64,000 nucleotides of DNA from Chitinophaga sp. GbtcB8 (GTDB lineage: Bacteria > Bacteroidota > Bacteroidia > Chitinophagales > Chitinophagaceae): the NCBI RefSeq assembly GCF_019091455.1, contig NZ_JAGXJN010000009.1, positions 22,340-86,339 on the forward strand. Direction: 5' to 3'. This document shows, piece by piece, positions 39,601-47,518 of the stretch (its first letter is position 1; each line of letters starts with the position of its first letter). The translations under genes and the position numbers were made by a program. The notes beneath the pieces were generated by a model that saw nothing but the letters and a program-made list of their open reading frames with translations, was not told the origin of the DNA and did not search any database.

Positions 39601-42159
39601 CGTACCGTATATGACCTGCCGGCAGCAACACTGGATGAATTAGATGTGTTAAAGGCAAAAAATCTGCGCAACCGTGTGGCCTGGTCTGCCGTTTATGGCA
39701 ACGGCGACAGCCTGCTGCTTAATAAATATGAAAGCGGCACCTTCTATAGCTATGATATACATGGTAATGTAGACACCTTAATGCAGGATTATAGGTCAGG
39801 CATCATGGCTGATAAAGGCAATGAATGGAAAAAAATTGCCTATAACTATGACCTGGTCAGTGGTAAGGTAAATACCGTTAGCTATCAGGCAGGTAAGAAG
39901 GATGCATTTTACCATCGTTACAGCTATGATGCAGAGAATAGGATTACGAACGTAGAAACCAGCAATGACAGCATTTACTGGGAAAATGACGCCTTCTACC
40001 AGTATTACAAACATGGGCCGCTGGCCAGGGCGGTTATTGGCCAGCAACAGGTACAGGGTCTCGACTATGCCTATACGCTGCAGGGCTGGCTAAAGGGTAT
40101 AAACGGTACTACACTCACCCCTGGCTTTGACCTGGGCGGCGATGGCGCCGCAAATGGTATAACAGCCCGTGATGCGTTTGGCTTTGCACTGCATTACTAT
40201 GGTGATAATGATTATAAATCAATAAATTCCGGCGTACATCCCTTTGCATCTGCCAACAGCAGTGGCAGCAACTTTAAACCGCTGTTTAATGGTAATATAG
40301 GAGCCATGAGCGTTAACCTGCCCAAAGTAGGCGAGCCGCTGTTCTATTCTTATGGCTACGATGCATTGAACAGGATTGTAAGCATGGATGCCTTACGTAA
40401 CCTGAACGCCGGCACCAATACCTGGGCGCCTGTGACAGCACCTGACTTTGCTGAACGGGTAAGTTATGATCCTAATGGTAATATATTGGGCTACAAACGG
40501 AATGGTAATACAACCTGGGCTGGCAAACCCCAGCAGATGGATAGCCTGACCTATCATTACCAGACAAATACCAACCAGCTACGTGCGATCAGCGATTCCG
40601 TAGGAGTGGACAATTATGACGAAGACATTGATAATCAGCGGCCGAACAACTATCACTACGATGCTATTGGCAACCTGGTGCGGGATACGGCATCTCATAT
40701 CAAGAGCATTGAATGGACAGTATATGGTAAGATCAGTAAGATCACCAAAGACGATAACTCCACTATAAGTTACACATATGACGTGACCGGCAACCGTATC
40801 AGCAAAAAAGCAGGTAACATTACCACCTGGTACGTGCGAGATGCTACGGGCAATGTAATGAGCGTGTACGTGGATGGGGATAATAACGTGAATGGTGGTA
40901 TCCTGAGCCAAACGGAAGTGCATTTGTATGGCAGCAGCCGTTTAGGGTTGAGCAGGCGCATTATAGACATGCAGGATCAGGCGTCTCCGGGGGATATAAG
41001 TTCCGGTATAAATATTAATTTTATACGTGGTAATAAGTTCTTTGAGTTGAGTAACCATCTGGGAAATGTGTTGGCTACGGTAGGAGATACCAAAAGGCAG
41101 ATCTCTGCAAACAACAGTACGGTAGATTCTTACGAAGCTAAAGTGACATCGGCGCAGGATTATTATCCGTTTGGTATGTTGCAGCCGGGCAGGAAGTTTA
41201 GTACTGGTGAATATAGGTATGGGTTTAATGGGAAGGAGAATGATAATGAGGTGAAGGGAGAAGGGAATAGTTTGGATTTTGGATCAAGGGTTTATGATCC
41301 ACGATTGGGCAGGTGGTTAAGTGTAGATCCTCTTCAGTCAAAATATCCAGGAGAGGCTCCTTATGTCTTTAGTGGAAATAGTCCATTACTTTTTAATGAT
41401 CCAGATGGTAAGGAAAAGGTTGTAACGGTCTATCTAAAAACCAATAACGGAACGTATAAGATCCTTCAGGTTGTTGATAAGAAATATTTTGAAGCTACTC
41501 TTGATCAGGGTTTAACTGGAATACATGGATTCAATAAACATAGTGTGTATCAAACTATAACAATTGATATGTCAAAAGGAACAAAAACACCATATCAGGT
41601 TGATGAACAATGGACAACTTCTAAAACATCATTTGGACAATATTTAGAGATAAAAGCTGATAGGGCTTTAAGGAAATTTAATGAACCGACTGTACAGCCA
41701 TTTGGATATGTTCTTTCAGGTAATGATAACGGTGGTGGTTATGCCCTTGATTTGGTATCAGATGCCGTTGTAAAGGAACATATAGACTTCGGAGATGTAT
41801 TGGATATGTCAGCTGCTTGGAGAGACATTACAGTTGGGGACGGGATTGGTAACTTATTAGATTTTACCAATACCTTAAAAGAGGCAGTAGGAAAAGATTC
41901 AAAAGGTCTAGACATGCTTTTGGATGTATTGGAAAAAGTGGATAGCTACATGGATGGTCTGGATGCAGCTAATGTAGATCCCTCAATTAATGCTGAGTTA
42001 ATATATTTAGGAGATAGCGCTGATTGTCCAAGTTGTTCGGCTCGTCAAGATGCTAGGCATATTGATTATTTTAACGGGGATGGAACGTTTTCATGGTTGA
42101 GAACAGAAGGTAAGACAGATGCAACAAAAAAAAATAGTAATGAAAAAAAACATAAATAA
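33679..42159 (+). CDS. Giant exported RHS-repeat protein with C-terminal toxin-type module
   Basis: This 2826-residue polymorphic-toxin-type protein has a signal peptide (residues 1-30, ending VRAQ). In order: N-terminal beta modules with a fibronectin-like segment (~200-290); an RHS-type start (NFCGHQRSLNWQ at ~296, SRQTVTK, DYQGRPAIQVLP); a cysteine-rich helical section (~700-1310; CFPDCASCKAN); an inserted beta-propeller (~1325-1735; DNGYILAGATTG, GDSGYIGIGTT); YD repeats (~1830-2460; YYYDQAGNLVKTI, YDALNRIVSMD); the RHS core (YDPRLGRWLSVDPL, PYVFSGNSPLLFNDPDGK, ending ~2575); and a unique 250-residue C-terminus. Exported by Sec rather than carrying PAAR or VgrG features. The immunity candidate starts at its stop. 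Confidence 0.93.
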   Translation: MSPFSLKQTGKWFLIILLLVAVNKVRAQTGNNIVITKVLDGANGQLVNNAIVTAQYDDYFNASLRSKMDTPFPVRNIIAFKINEASRVYLPATFNAMVSLHITYTTPDLLEHTTDQDLAINYDTANAYTMRSSFVFANAQKVVVKVVSITTNASTNVLPALMLENTMELHPVYKWSCTDDAVMAFTNLNPPNTDSTDEIVVSWAPSTGADVYDLEWAYVDSSAIAVNRYGNPVNPALVFAYNTTRVTITGNSYAIPLLYDDGGVLFYRVRAVQEKGSNRRIETVWSSDFANGLGAFNFCGHQRSLNWQSSIAYAEDGKRKVTVQYFDGSLRSRQTVTKDNTTNTTIVAETAYDYQGRPAIQVLPAPTLANVIKYTRNLNRAINGAEYDKEQYDHINTPAEYLTTSAAPMDTTSGANSYYSAANPEKNDGINRYIPKAEGFAFTETQYTQDNTGRISKQSGVGATYKIGSNHETKYFYGTPAQEDLYALFGTEVGDVTHYFKNMVADANGQYAVTYVDMHGRTIATALAGSPENSSLSDVPDKEVMMVTDSLSGPNKNTVKNWVLESKQSQLVVQDDTLRFAYKLNPPVLKKDDCDDQHISYTGLYDLEIKITDDAYNQHLPGGHEYVIDTSNYSFDPAGNIVLNPIDLKFNLPVVKGNYEITKTLSVSRLGMNYYRDSLFLKTNVCTSLEEEIEKQRVAQRTQQCFPDCASCKANLASWDDFRVNYVVNAGNDISDTALYRNEAWAAYQAALDACKALCGELTEADDIRMAMLQDMTAPSGQYANPDSTGMYTIYYQATENAIPIYRRNDIVYLDEAGNPDLAYDASGMLVEPQQLLPTQFAEQFKPSWAAALLPFHPEYCKLTEYLKYDESNLWSRKMERIDTYAEAKAAGYLNPTGNAGFPFPVNDPDPLAATQKASLEAKLNQYIDRGTSQNPRYLSMWSVATISIKCPDNDNGTCANDYNTPAKAFDESRLCEGDLNMAWRTFRQLYLNAKRSIMETLIPQNCGPTESQLVQAWKSPRFNTTAGALAQSGLNIPMDNQSQVEAYSAQQLEKIIADNCKAYVEDWISKLAPCKYDTTLVRQQLVPLLLAVCKEGGDIDHTMGASTVKPGSTNQYKSFEEVLTAYNETHGHITDPWICNTEMLPIPKAYDKQTAYVDKQSFTRPDDCECNNLGNLQREYLALKRTEDANLSAYLLRTRNVNISQADLDILLNACSASGAGGCSWLPKAITIPVIIQCKVAPPCATCAEINNLYSAFTNAYPGITPLVGDVDTTQQMKNELFASYMNNHLGFSKQAWEYVVFMDSCEHAPPSEGGTVICRPGAPGSNQMVSSYNNGGTDIITDIHRTVDNGYILAGATTGCSKGGKDAYVIKTDSKGEVVWSKTYGAEQNDEFTRLVPTGDSGYIGIGTTYSYCYDQGAIMVVKLDTAGAVMWNKVIDFAAYGGKGTDVIQTRSGEFAFAGLRSTAGAYTDWVIGVLSDMGELNWMKQLNKTGNKTSINLLEDKGTYSNEDSNTLLLATTSYATQINYDAVVLALDRETGNVVNKMQYDLANNDNIAGNIVSTGSGYRLAIQNTPGGGAGSGLLLDVDLNLLPVKHAMIDDPSLLLPNTWTIFPAADQGVYAAGTVSGDPHDVYWHRLDANLNMQWSSHVRINADESLYRILANPDGTLAGAGVYNNAAMLMLATSTGKTGCNDTTVNITTQAPGVSILSFTLQTDSLLGSDRISNVVVEETVCHPTRNIVSCPGLDSCYTVSTGPLLCGNAAAVFQRIDPNSTSSCSDSTYFAVSAGTVIYNAYVDSVKNDFEDSYISLMLQANEQFAVTYGTSEYHYTLYYYDQAGNLVKTIPPAGVVKDRSDTWINQVRSAIAAGTDKLPAHRMATEYRYNTLNQAVAQKTPDAGKSRFWYDRLGRLVVSQNAKQLTANAYSYTLYDVLGRITEVGEVTKSTAMTDAISRDEESLSGWINGVASAKTQITRTVYDLPAATLDELDVLKAKNLRNRVAWSAVYGNGDSLLLNKYESGTFYSYDIHGNVDTLMQDYRSGIMADKGNEWKKIAYNYDLVSGKVNTVSYQAGKKDAFYHRYSYDAENRITNVETSNDSIYWENDAFYQYYKHGPLARAVIGQQQVQGLDYAYTLQGWLKGINGTTLTPGFDLGGDGAANGITARDAFGFALHYYGDNDYKSINSGVHPFASANSSGSNFKPLFNGNIGAMSVNLPKVGEPLFYSYGYDALNRIVSMDALRNLNAGTNTWAPVTAPDFAERVSYDPNGNILGYKRNGNTTWAGKPQQMDSLTYHYQTNTNQLRAISDSVGVDNYDEDIDNQRPNNYHYDAIGNLVRDTASHIKSIEWTVYGKISKITKDDNSTISYTYDVTGNRISKKAGNITTWYVRDATGNVMSVYVDGDNNVNGGILSQTEVHLYGSSRLGLSRRIIDMQDQASPGDISSGININFIRGNKFFELSNHLGNVLATVGDTKRQISANNSTVDSYEAKVTSAQDYYPFGMLQPGRKFSTGEYRYGFNGKENDNEVKGEGNSLDFGSRVYDPRLGRWLSVDPLQSKYPGEAPYVFSGNSPLLFNDPDGKEKVVTVYLKTNNGTYKILQVVDKKYFEATLDQGLTGIHGFNKHSVYQTITIDMSKGTKTPYQVDEQWTTSKTSFGQYLEIKADRALRKFNEPTVQPFGYVLSGNDNGGGYALDLVSDAVVKEHIDFGDVLDMSAAWRDITVGDGIGNLLDFTNTLKEAVGKDSKGLDMLLDVLEKVDSYMDGLDAANVDPSINAELIYLGDSADCPSCSARQDARHIDYFNGDGTFSWLRTEGKTDATKKNSNEKKHK
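41416..42159 (+). other. Variable C-terminal toxin module of the RHS protein
   Basis: Everything after the conserved FNDPDGK (residues ~2577-2826) is a distinct module with no family I can name. It holds HGFNKHSVYQTITIDM, an acidic helical section (DFGDVLDMSAAWRDI, LLDVLEKVDSYMDGL) and a Cys-pair near the end (DSADCPSCSARQDARHIDYF). Base composition drops: bases 41461-41520 have 21 G+C of 60, against 35 of 60 at 40081-40140. Position and composition fit an exchangeable toxin tip; enzymatic activity is not shown. Confidence 0.6.
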
Positions 42160-42946
42160 AATGAGAATGATTATTGTTACTTGTTTTCTTATTCTTTCTT
42201 TTTTTTGTTTTTGTACTGAAAAGCAACAGCCTCAATCGAGGATCGAGTATGAGAAAGTAAAATCAGATACCAATGTTGCCTACATTAAGAGAACGTATAA
42301 TAGGAATAATAAATTGACGGTAGAGGAGTATTTAGGTGCAGATTCTGCAAATAATGGTTTCTACCGGTCTTATTATAGAAGTTCATTAATTAAGGTGAAA
42401 GGCAACTACAGAAAAGGTCTAAAGGATGGAATTTGGTATAAGTATGATACACTGGGAAAGATAATGACCAAACAAAACTGGCTTCAAGGGAAGCAATTTG
42501 GAGAACAATTTTTTTATGGAAAAGATGGGGGGATAGAAGAGTATTATTTCACGAATTTAGAAGGTAAAGCAGTTTATCATGCTAAGTTTAAAGATCGTAA
42601 GATAATACAAAGCCAGGGTGCGCCATTTTATTTAGCATATACAAGTGATACTATTAAATGTAATGATAGGTATGAATTGTTAATTTTTTTTGGGATACCT
42701 CCTGGTACTAATTACAATATGTCTGTAAAGGAGTATTTGATTCCGGAAAGAAGAATAACAAGTGAAAAAAAATATGATTCAATGGATGGAATTGAGGACG
42801 TTGTTTGGGGTAAGCGGATTGTAATAAGTGAAGTGTATAAGCAGAAGTCTACTTACGAGTGGGATATTAAATTTGCAATTAAAGATATTGAGGGGGTAGT
42901 GGGTATTAAAAATGAGATAATTAAAACCGAGATTATTTGTAAGTAA
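42140..42946 (+). CDS. MORN/YwqK-type repeat protein, candidate immunity protein
   Basis: The 268-residue product overlaps the RHS stop by 20 bases; a start at 42161, one base after that stop, is also possible. The N-terminus is exported (RMIIVTCFLILSFFCFC, perhaps lipidated at a Cys). The middle has MORN_2-type repeats as in YwqK antitoxins (GNYRKGLKDGIWYKYDTLGK, NWLQGKQFGEQFFYGKDGG), where YwqK protects against the YwqJ toxin. The C-terminal ~110 residues are unassigned. The gene is very AT-rich (16 G+C in 60 at 42661-42720), matching the toxin tip, so the two probably moved together. Immunity function is inferred from position and repeat type. Confidence 0.75.
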   Translation: MKKNINKMRMIIVTCFLILSFFCFCTEKQQPQSRIEYEKVKSDTNVAYIKRTYNRNNKLTVEEYLGADSANNGFYRSYYRSSLIKVKGNYRKGLKDGIWYKYDTLGKIMTKQNWLQGKQFGEQFFYGKDGGIEEYYFTNLEGKAVYHAKFKDRKIIQSQGAPFYLAYTSDTIKCNDRYELLIFFGIPPGTNYNMSVKEYLIPERRITSEKKYDSMDGIEDVVWGKRIVISEVYKQKSTYEWDIKFAIKDIEGVVGIKNEIIKTEIICK

Positions 42947-43100
42947 TGTATGTGCAATATGTAATTTAAACAAATGATGTCCAATAGCGAGGAAGCATAT
43001 ATAGACAGACGTAGCTTAGCTATGGTAAGAACTGCAGTATTAAGTATGATATAAGTTGGTTATAATAAACAGTAAGATGAATCAATTTGTCTCCTATACC

Positions 43101-44477
43101 ATGAGAATATTTTTATGTGTAATAACATCGTTGTTATTCACCCATGTATGCCAGGCCCAACACATCTACCAGATCAACGCCGACAGCGTCCGAATCTACA
43201 ATAACTGCGACACCGCGGAGCTTATCCTGGAAAACCATACCCAGGATACCCTAGGCTTTTTAATCAACAAAGGAAAAGGCCGCACAGAGTTCCGGCGCCT
43301 GCAGTTGGGTATTCCCAGTCCAGGTTTCTTGTCAATACCGGGCCAGGATACTGTTAACCTGGGCTTTGCCAACTTTGGCGATACCCGTTACGATTTGCTG
43401 TCCACTAATTTCTTTACTATACCCCAGGATAGCAGCTGGATCTGGTCGCGTTGGCCATCTTCAAAAGTGGTGGGCTATGACGCTTATAAAAGCCCGGATA
43501 TGCCCGCGCTCTCTAACCAGGCTTTTAAGGGCATGGGCGAAAACCTCTATTACAACGGCATTGTTGTAAGAGACGGCAGCTCAGGCTTTGACATGGCGGT
43601 GAACTGGGATGGCGAGTTGAATGGGCCTAATGGAGTATTTGTAAGGACCAAGGATGATACACAACAGGCATGGAGCGCCTGGCGCGAGCTGGTATTTAAG
43701 GATTATGCAGATACCGCTTACAAGTCAGCTGGCGGCGGAGGAACGGTAAACTTACCACGGCATATTTCCACCAATACAACATTGGATGGCACATATAGTA
43801 CCGTTTTATGCGATAATACCGGCATTATGTATGTATATCTCCCTCCTGCAGCCGCATACCCCGGCCATATTTATACAATAAGGAGATATGGTGTTGATCC
43901 GGGCCAGGCGGTTGTTATTTGGCCGGCATCGGGTGAATTGATAGATGGGGCTTTAAGACTTAATCTGACATTTGCGAATGATGCATATACGCTACAGTCA
44001 GATGGTACAAAATGGACTGCGCTAAGCTATGGTCATTCAAGAGACCGATTTATTTTAAATGAACCGAGTGGTCAGGTTTCTGGCAGTTTCCATATAGATG
44101 GAGATGCTTCTATGGCAAGCATAACCAGCAATGGACCTATGGTTAGCAATGGACCTATTACCGCTCAGGGTGCTGTAAACATGGCGTCTGTTACTGTTAA
44201 TCGTAATACTACCTTGGATGAAACCTATTATACCGTATTAGCTGATATAGGAAGTAATATTACAATAACATTGCCGGATGCTTCGGAATGCCGGGGACGC
44301 ATCTACGTTATAAAGAAAATAAGCAATAATACCAATACTATTACCCTTGCTTCAACCAGCGGATTAATCGAAGATGCAGCAACACAAACCATAACAGGAT
44401 ATAAGCAGTGTGCAACATTACAATCCAATGGTACTAATTGGTATCTCATATCAGCGGTGGGATTCACAGGTTGGTAA
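43101..44477 (+). CDS. Secreted tail-fibre-like protein with duplicated C-terminal domain
   Basis: The start is set at 43101 (MRIFLCVITSLLF, signal ending QAQ) because the paralogue at 44705 starts at the matching place; an ATG at 43077 is the other option. After the signal comes a ~49-residue module (HIYQINADSVRIYN, NHTQDTLGFL, NKGKGRTEF) shared with the next gene. The middle resembles phage tail-fibre or collagen-like receptor-binding sequence (GFDMAVNWDGEL). Two copies of an ~85-residue domain follow (~226-310 and ~370-458: TTLDGTYSTV / TTLDETYYTV, both ending TLQS-GT-W). 458 residues. It has recovered normal GC after the AT-rich tip. Role unknown. Confidence 0.7.
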   Translation: MRIFLCVITSLLFTHVCQAQHIYQINADSVRIYNNCDTAELILENHTQDTLGFLINKGKGRTEFRRLQLGIPSPGFLSIPGQDTVNLGFANFGDTRYDLLSTNFFTIPQDSSWIWSRWPSSKVVGYDAYKSPDMPALSNQAFKGMGENLYYNGIVVRDGSSGFDMAVNWDGELNGPNGVFVRTKDDTQQAWSAWRELVFKDYADTAYKSAGGGGTVNLPRHISTNTTLDGTYSTVLCDNTGIMYVYLPPAAAYPGHIYTIRRYGVDPGQAVVIWPASGELIDGALRLNLTFANDAYTLQSDGTKWTALSYGHSRDRFILNEPSGQVSGSFHIDGDASMASITSNGPMVSNGPITAQGAVNMASVTVNRNTTLDETYYTVLADIGSNITITLPDASECRGRIYVIKKISNNTNTITLASTSGLIEDAATQTITGYKQCATLQSNGTNWYLISAVGFTGW

Positions 44478-44704
44478 ACGATTCAAATGTGAAAAATAAC
44501 ACTGCTGCAAGGCAGGCAATAATATAAGACAAATAGTTTTCAAAGGAGTTTACCAGGGACAATCATAACGCATAATTGTAACCGTTGAGAAAATAAATAA
44601 AAAAATTATATGCATCCCGACCGTCACAGGACAGGATTTACACAGTGAATAAAAATATCATAGGGACAATTTATACAGATACTTTAAATAATAAAACTTA
44701 TACC

Positions 44705-47371
44705 ATGAAAGCACTCATATGTGCAGTAGCCTTTCTATTGATGGCTAACTATTGTTTTGCCCAACACATTTACCAGATTCGTGCAGATACGGTTCGTATT
44801 TACAATACTTGCGACACCGCAGAACTCGTCCTGGAAAACCATACCCAGGATACTTTAGGTTTCCTGTACAACAAAGGCAAAGGCCGTACAGAGTTCCGTA
44901 AGCTGCAGCTGGAAAAGATCGGCAACAACAAGCTGGCTATAACAGGCCAGGATACACTGGATGTTGCATTTGGCGGCGCCAGTAGTGATAACCTCTATGT
45001 ACCCAGGAAAGAAGTGGTGCAACGTAACATGCGCAAAACCTTTCGCAAGGTTTTAGCTTCCAGCACGTCCAAGCAACAAATTGTTATTTTCCCTTTCGGC
45101 GATAGTATGGCGGGCCGGAAAATGAAATACCTGGGTGGTGCTTTAGGAAGAACACTGATAGACGGGAACCAGAATGATAACGGTATAGACACAATAATTT
45201 CCAGCAGGTACCGGCTTGCAGGAGGTCCATGTGCAACAAGCAGCTCCGGGATAGTTAATAACACTACGGATTTTCAGCACTCGGCCTCCGGGATTTCGAT
45301 CACCATACCGCAAGATGTTACCGCAACCTTTAACGTAGCGGGAAGCGATCCTATATTTACGCATCTCAAAATTTATTATTACAAGGAACCGGGAGCTGGT
45401 TCATTTATCTTGAATGTAGGCGGTACGGATGTAGCAACCATCAATGCTGCTAATACTGCTGATACGGTGCTGGGAATATATAAGTTTACACAGGCGGTTC
45501 TCAAAAAGACAATAACCATCAGAGCGATCAATGGCCCGGTAAATTTTTATGAAGTACACTACCTGGATACTACTAAGTCAGGTGTCGATCAGTATACCTG
45601 TAGCCAGGGCGGTATTGCATTAAACGATATGTTTAAATACAATGCTGCCAAAAAAGCGCTTGCTACTTATATAGCAGATGGAAATGTGGACCTTATGACC
45701 TATGAAATGAAAGAAGGCTTGAACTATCCGGATGGTACTACCTATACCCAACGCCTAAACGAGTTGTCTGACATCCTGGATGCTACTATGCCCCAGGGCG
45801 CCAAGGTTTTTATCGGATCTACTCCCGTTTCTTCATCTAATGATTCGCAGATCTCCCAGAATGATACATTGTTTAAGGTAGCAAGTGACAGGGGGTTTAT
45901 TTATTGGGATGGGTATACGCCAGTGAAAGACTACCAGACCATGGTGGCATTAGGCTGGAACGGCGACGGTATCCATCCTGCGGAAAGCTGTCAGGCATAC
46001 CTGGTTTCACTGATGTACCAGGATCTGGGTCTGGATAATATTATTTTCGGTACAACCCCCCGTGCGGTTAATGACCGGGGAAGAGCTTCTCACTTGGGAC
46101 GTAACAGCACTATTGGGATGGACGTAGGTAAGGAGATGATCTTTAGCACAGACGCAACTTTCGGCATTGCTTGGGATATTATGACACCAAGTTTGTTACG
46201 CTTTTCAAATTCCGCAAATGGAACGGTTGCTGCGCAGTTTTCCAATAACTTAGCCGTAAATCCAAATGTATTGCCTTCCTGGTACCGCATAGGATCCGCT
46301 ACCGCTGCACAACAGATCCGGTATTTTTCTATCGGGGGGCTCAATTTCTACAGGCTGATCGACACAAATGTTCCGGATAGCAATCTCCTTTTCCAGGCAG
46401 GTGCTATCAGACCCGGTAGTTATCTCTCGGCAAATCTGCCTGCAGCAAATACGGTTGTAGGCTCTATTGCTTATGTGAGGGATGCTGCAGGTGGTCGAAG
46501 ATTAATGTGGGCCCATGGTGATGGAACAACCGACTGGCAGGCTGTTAATTCATGGACCGTTAACGGTTCGGATATATTTAAGAATAACCCTGGCGACGTA
46601 GGTATAGGTGTCGATAACCCTCAGTTTTTACTGCATGTTCAGGGAAGTGATACTATCGGGCTGGCAGTGCAAAATACCGATACACTAAGTAATAAGTCCG
46701 GAGCTTCCATACGGATGTATAACTCCGGTTTACCAACAGCGGCTAACCAGCGCATTGGCAGCCTGGTATACGGTGTAAATCCTACCGGTAATAATACGCT
46801 TAACGGCGCAAGAATAGAGGCCTGGAGTGATGCAGCATGGGCGTATGGGCAATCACAGGCTACCAGCTTACGGTTTTTAACAACCAATGCAGGTTCAAGT
46901 AAGACGATAGAGCAAATGCGTATCAGCCCTGCCGGGGATGTAGGTATTGGAACTACCACCCCCGGCGCTAAGCTGGAAGTGAGCGGACAGGTAAAAATAA
47001 CCGGCGGCAATCCGGCTAAAGGAGCGGTCCTGGTATCAGATTCAACCGGGTTGGCATCCTGGCAAAGCTCAGGTAATTTAACCGGTGGGCTTTTCATGAA
47101 TATTAAAAATGTAACAGGCAGTTATACTGTTGTCTCAACAGATGTAACAATATTAGACACGCCTTCCGGTGCTGGTCAAACTATTACCCTTCCGGCGGCA
47201 TCTTCCGCAACAGGCAGAGTGTTGTTCCTTAGAAATTTAAGCAGCACTAATGCAATCGCTTTGAGCCAGGCTTATATTCAGAGCGATAGCCAAACGGTAT
47301 CTTCTTTACCGGCTGCGTCAGGTGTAACCATACAATCTAACGGTACCAGCTGGTATAAGATCGGTTTTTAA
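44705..47371 (+). CDS. Secreted SGNH-hydrolase/tail-fibre-like protein, paralogue of the previous gene
   Basis: The 888-residue product (signal MKALICAVAFLLMANYCFAQ) shares its N-terminal 49-residue module with the previous gene (43 of 49 residues identical by eye). Residues ~110-445 form an SGNH-type hydrolase: FPFGDSMAG gives the nucleophile Ser134, and GDGIHP gives Asp421 and His424; such enzymes deacetylate or de-esterify glycans. Residues ~650-800 look like phage tail-fibre sequence (SGASIRMYNSG, ISPAGDVGIGTTTPGAKLEV), and the last ~87 match the domain duplicated in the neighbour. Transcription ends at the hairpin at 47421. Probably a secreted glycan-acting adhesin. Confidence 0.75.
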   Translation: MKALICAVAFLLMANYCFAQHIYQIRADTVRIYNTCDTAELVLENHTQDTLGFLYNKGKGRTEFRKLQLEKIGNNKLAITGQDTLDVAFGGASSDNLYVPRKEVVQRNMRKTFRKVLASSTSKQQIVIFPFGDSMAGRKMKYLGGALGRTLIDGNQNDNGIDTIISSRYRLAGGPCATSSSGIVNNTTDFQHSASGISITIPQDVTATFNVAGSDPIFTHLKIYYYKEPGAGSFILNVGGTDVATINAANTADTVLGIYKFTQAVLKKTITIRAINGPVNFYEVHYLDTTKSGVDQYTCSQGGIALNDMFKYNAAKKALATYIADGNVDLMTYEMKEGLNYPDGTTYTQRLNELSDILDATMPQGAKVFIGSTPVSSSNDSQISQNDTLFKVASDRGFIYWDGYTPVKDYQTMVALGWNGDGIHPAESCQAYLVSLMYQDLGLDNIIFGTTPRAVNDRGRASHLGRNSTIGMDVGKEMIFSTDATFGIAWDIMTPSLLRFSNSANGTVAAQFSNNLAVNPNVLPSWYRIGSATAAQQIRYFSIGGLNFYRLIDTNVPDSNLLFQAGAIRPGSYLSANLPAANTVVGSIAYVRDAAGGRRLMWAHGDGTTDWQAVNSWTVNGSDIFKNNPGDVGIGVDNPQFLLHVQGSDTIGLAVQNTDTLSNKSGASIRMYNSGLPTAANQRIGSLVYGVNPTGNNTLNGARIEAWSDAAWAYGQSQATSLRFLTTNAGSSKTIEQMRISPAGDVGIGTTTPGAKLEVSGQVKITGGNPAKGAVLVSDSTGLASWQSSGNLTGGLFMNIKNVTGSYTVVSTDVTILDTPSGAGQTITLPAASSATGRVLFLRNLSSTNAIALSQAYIQSDSQTVSSLPAASGVTIQSNGTSWYKIGF

Positions 47372-47420
47372 AATGTAATGGAAGATAATAAGAGCACCAT
47401 TAAATGAAAAATGGTAAAAT

Positions 47421-47464
47421 AAATACCGGCCAATGGGTACATACCAGTTGGCCGGTATTTTATT
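47421..47464 (+). terminator. Rho-independent terminator
   Basis: A 13-base-pair stem (AAATACCGGCCAA, 47421-47433, with 47448-47460) is followed by TATT. It ends the two-gene tail-fibre-like unit. Confidence 0.88.
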
Positions 47465-47487
47465 GTGGGACAGGCACGGTAATTCAT

Positions 47488-47495
47488 TATCTTAG
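47488..47495 (+). promoter_or_regulatory. Weak -7 box TATCTTAG
   Basis: Seven of eight positions match TAnnTTTG, with TTG 22 bases upstream (47463-47465), and it lies 23 bases before the peptidase ATG. Confidence 0.3.
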
Positions 47496-47518
47496 GCATA
47501 TAAATCCTTAAATCCAGT

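Noticed and set aside
41992..42060. Deaminase active site (HxE plus PCxxC) in the toxin tip
   Set aside because: The DCPSC pair is present, but no HxE at the expected spacing; NAE lies too near the Cys pair.
19675..42946. T9SS delivery of the RHS locus proteins
   Set aside because: No C-terminal sorting domain is visible at the ends of the giants; only Sec-type signal peptides are seen.
43101..47371. Prophage remnant
   Set aside because: The proteins are tail-fibre-like but have signal peptides; no capsid, portal, terminase or integrase gene is near.
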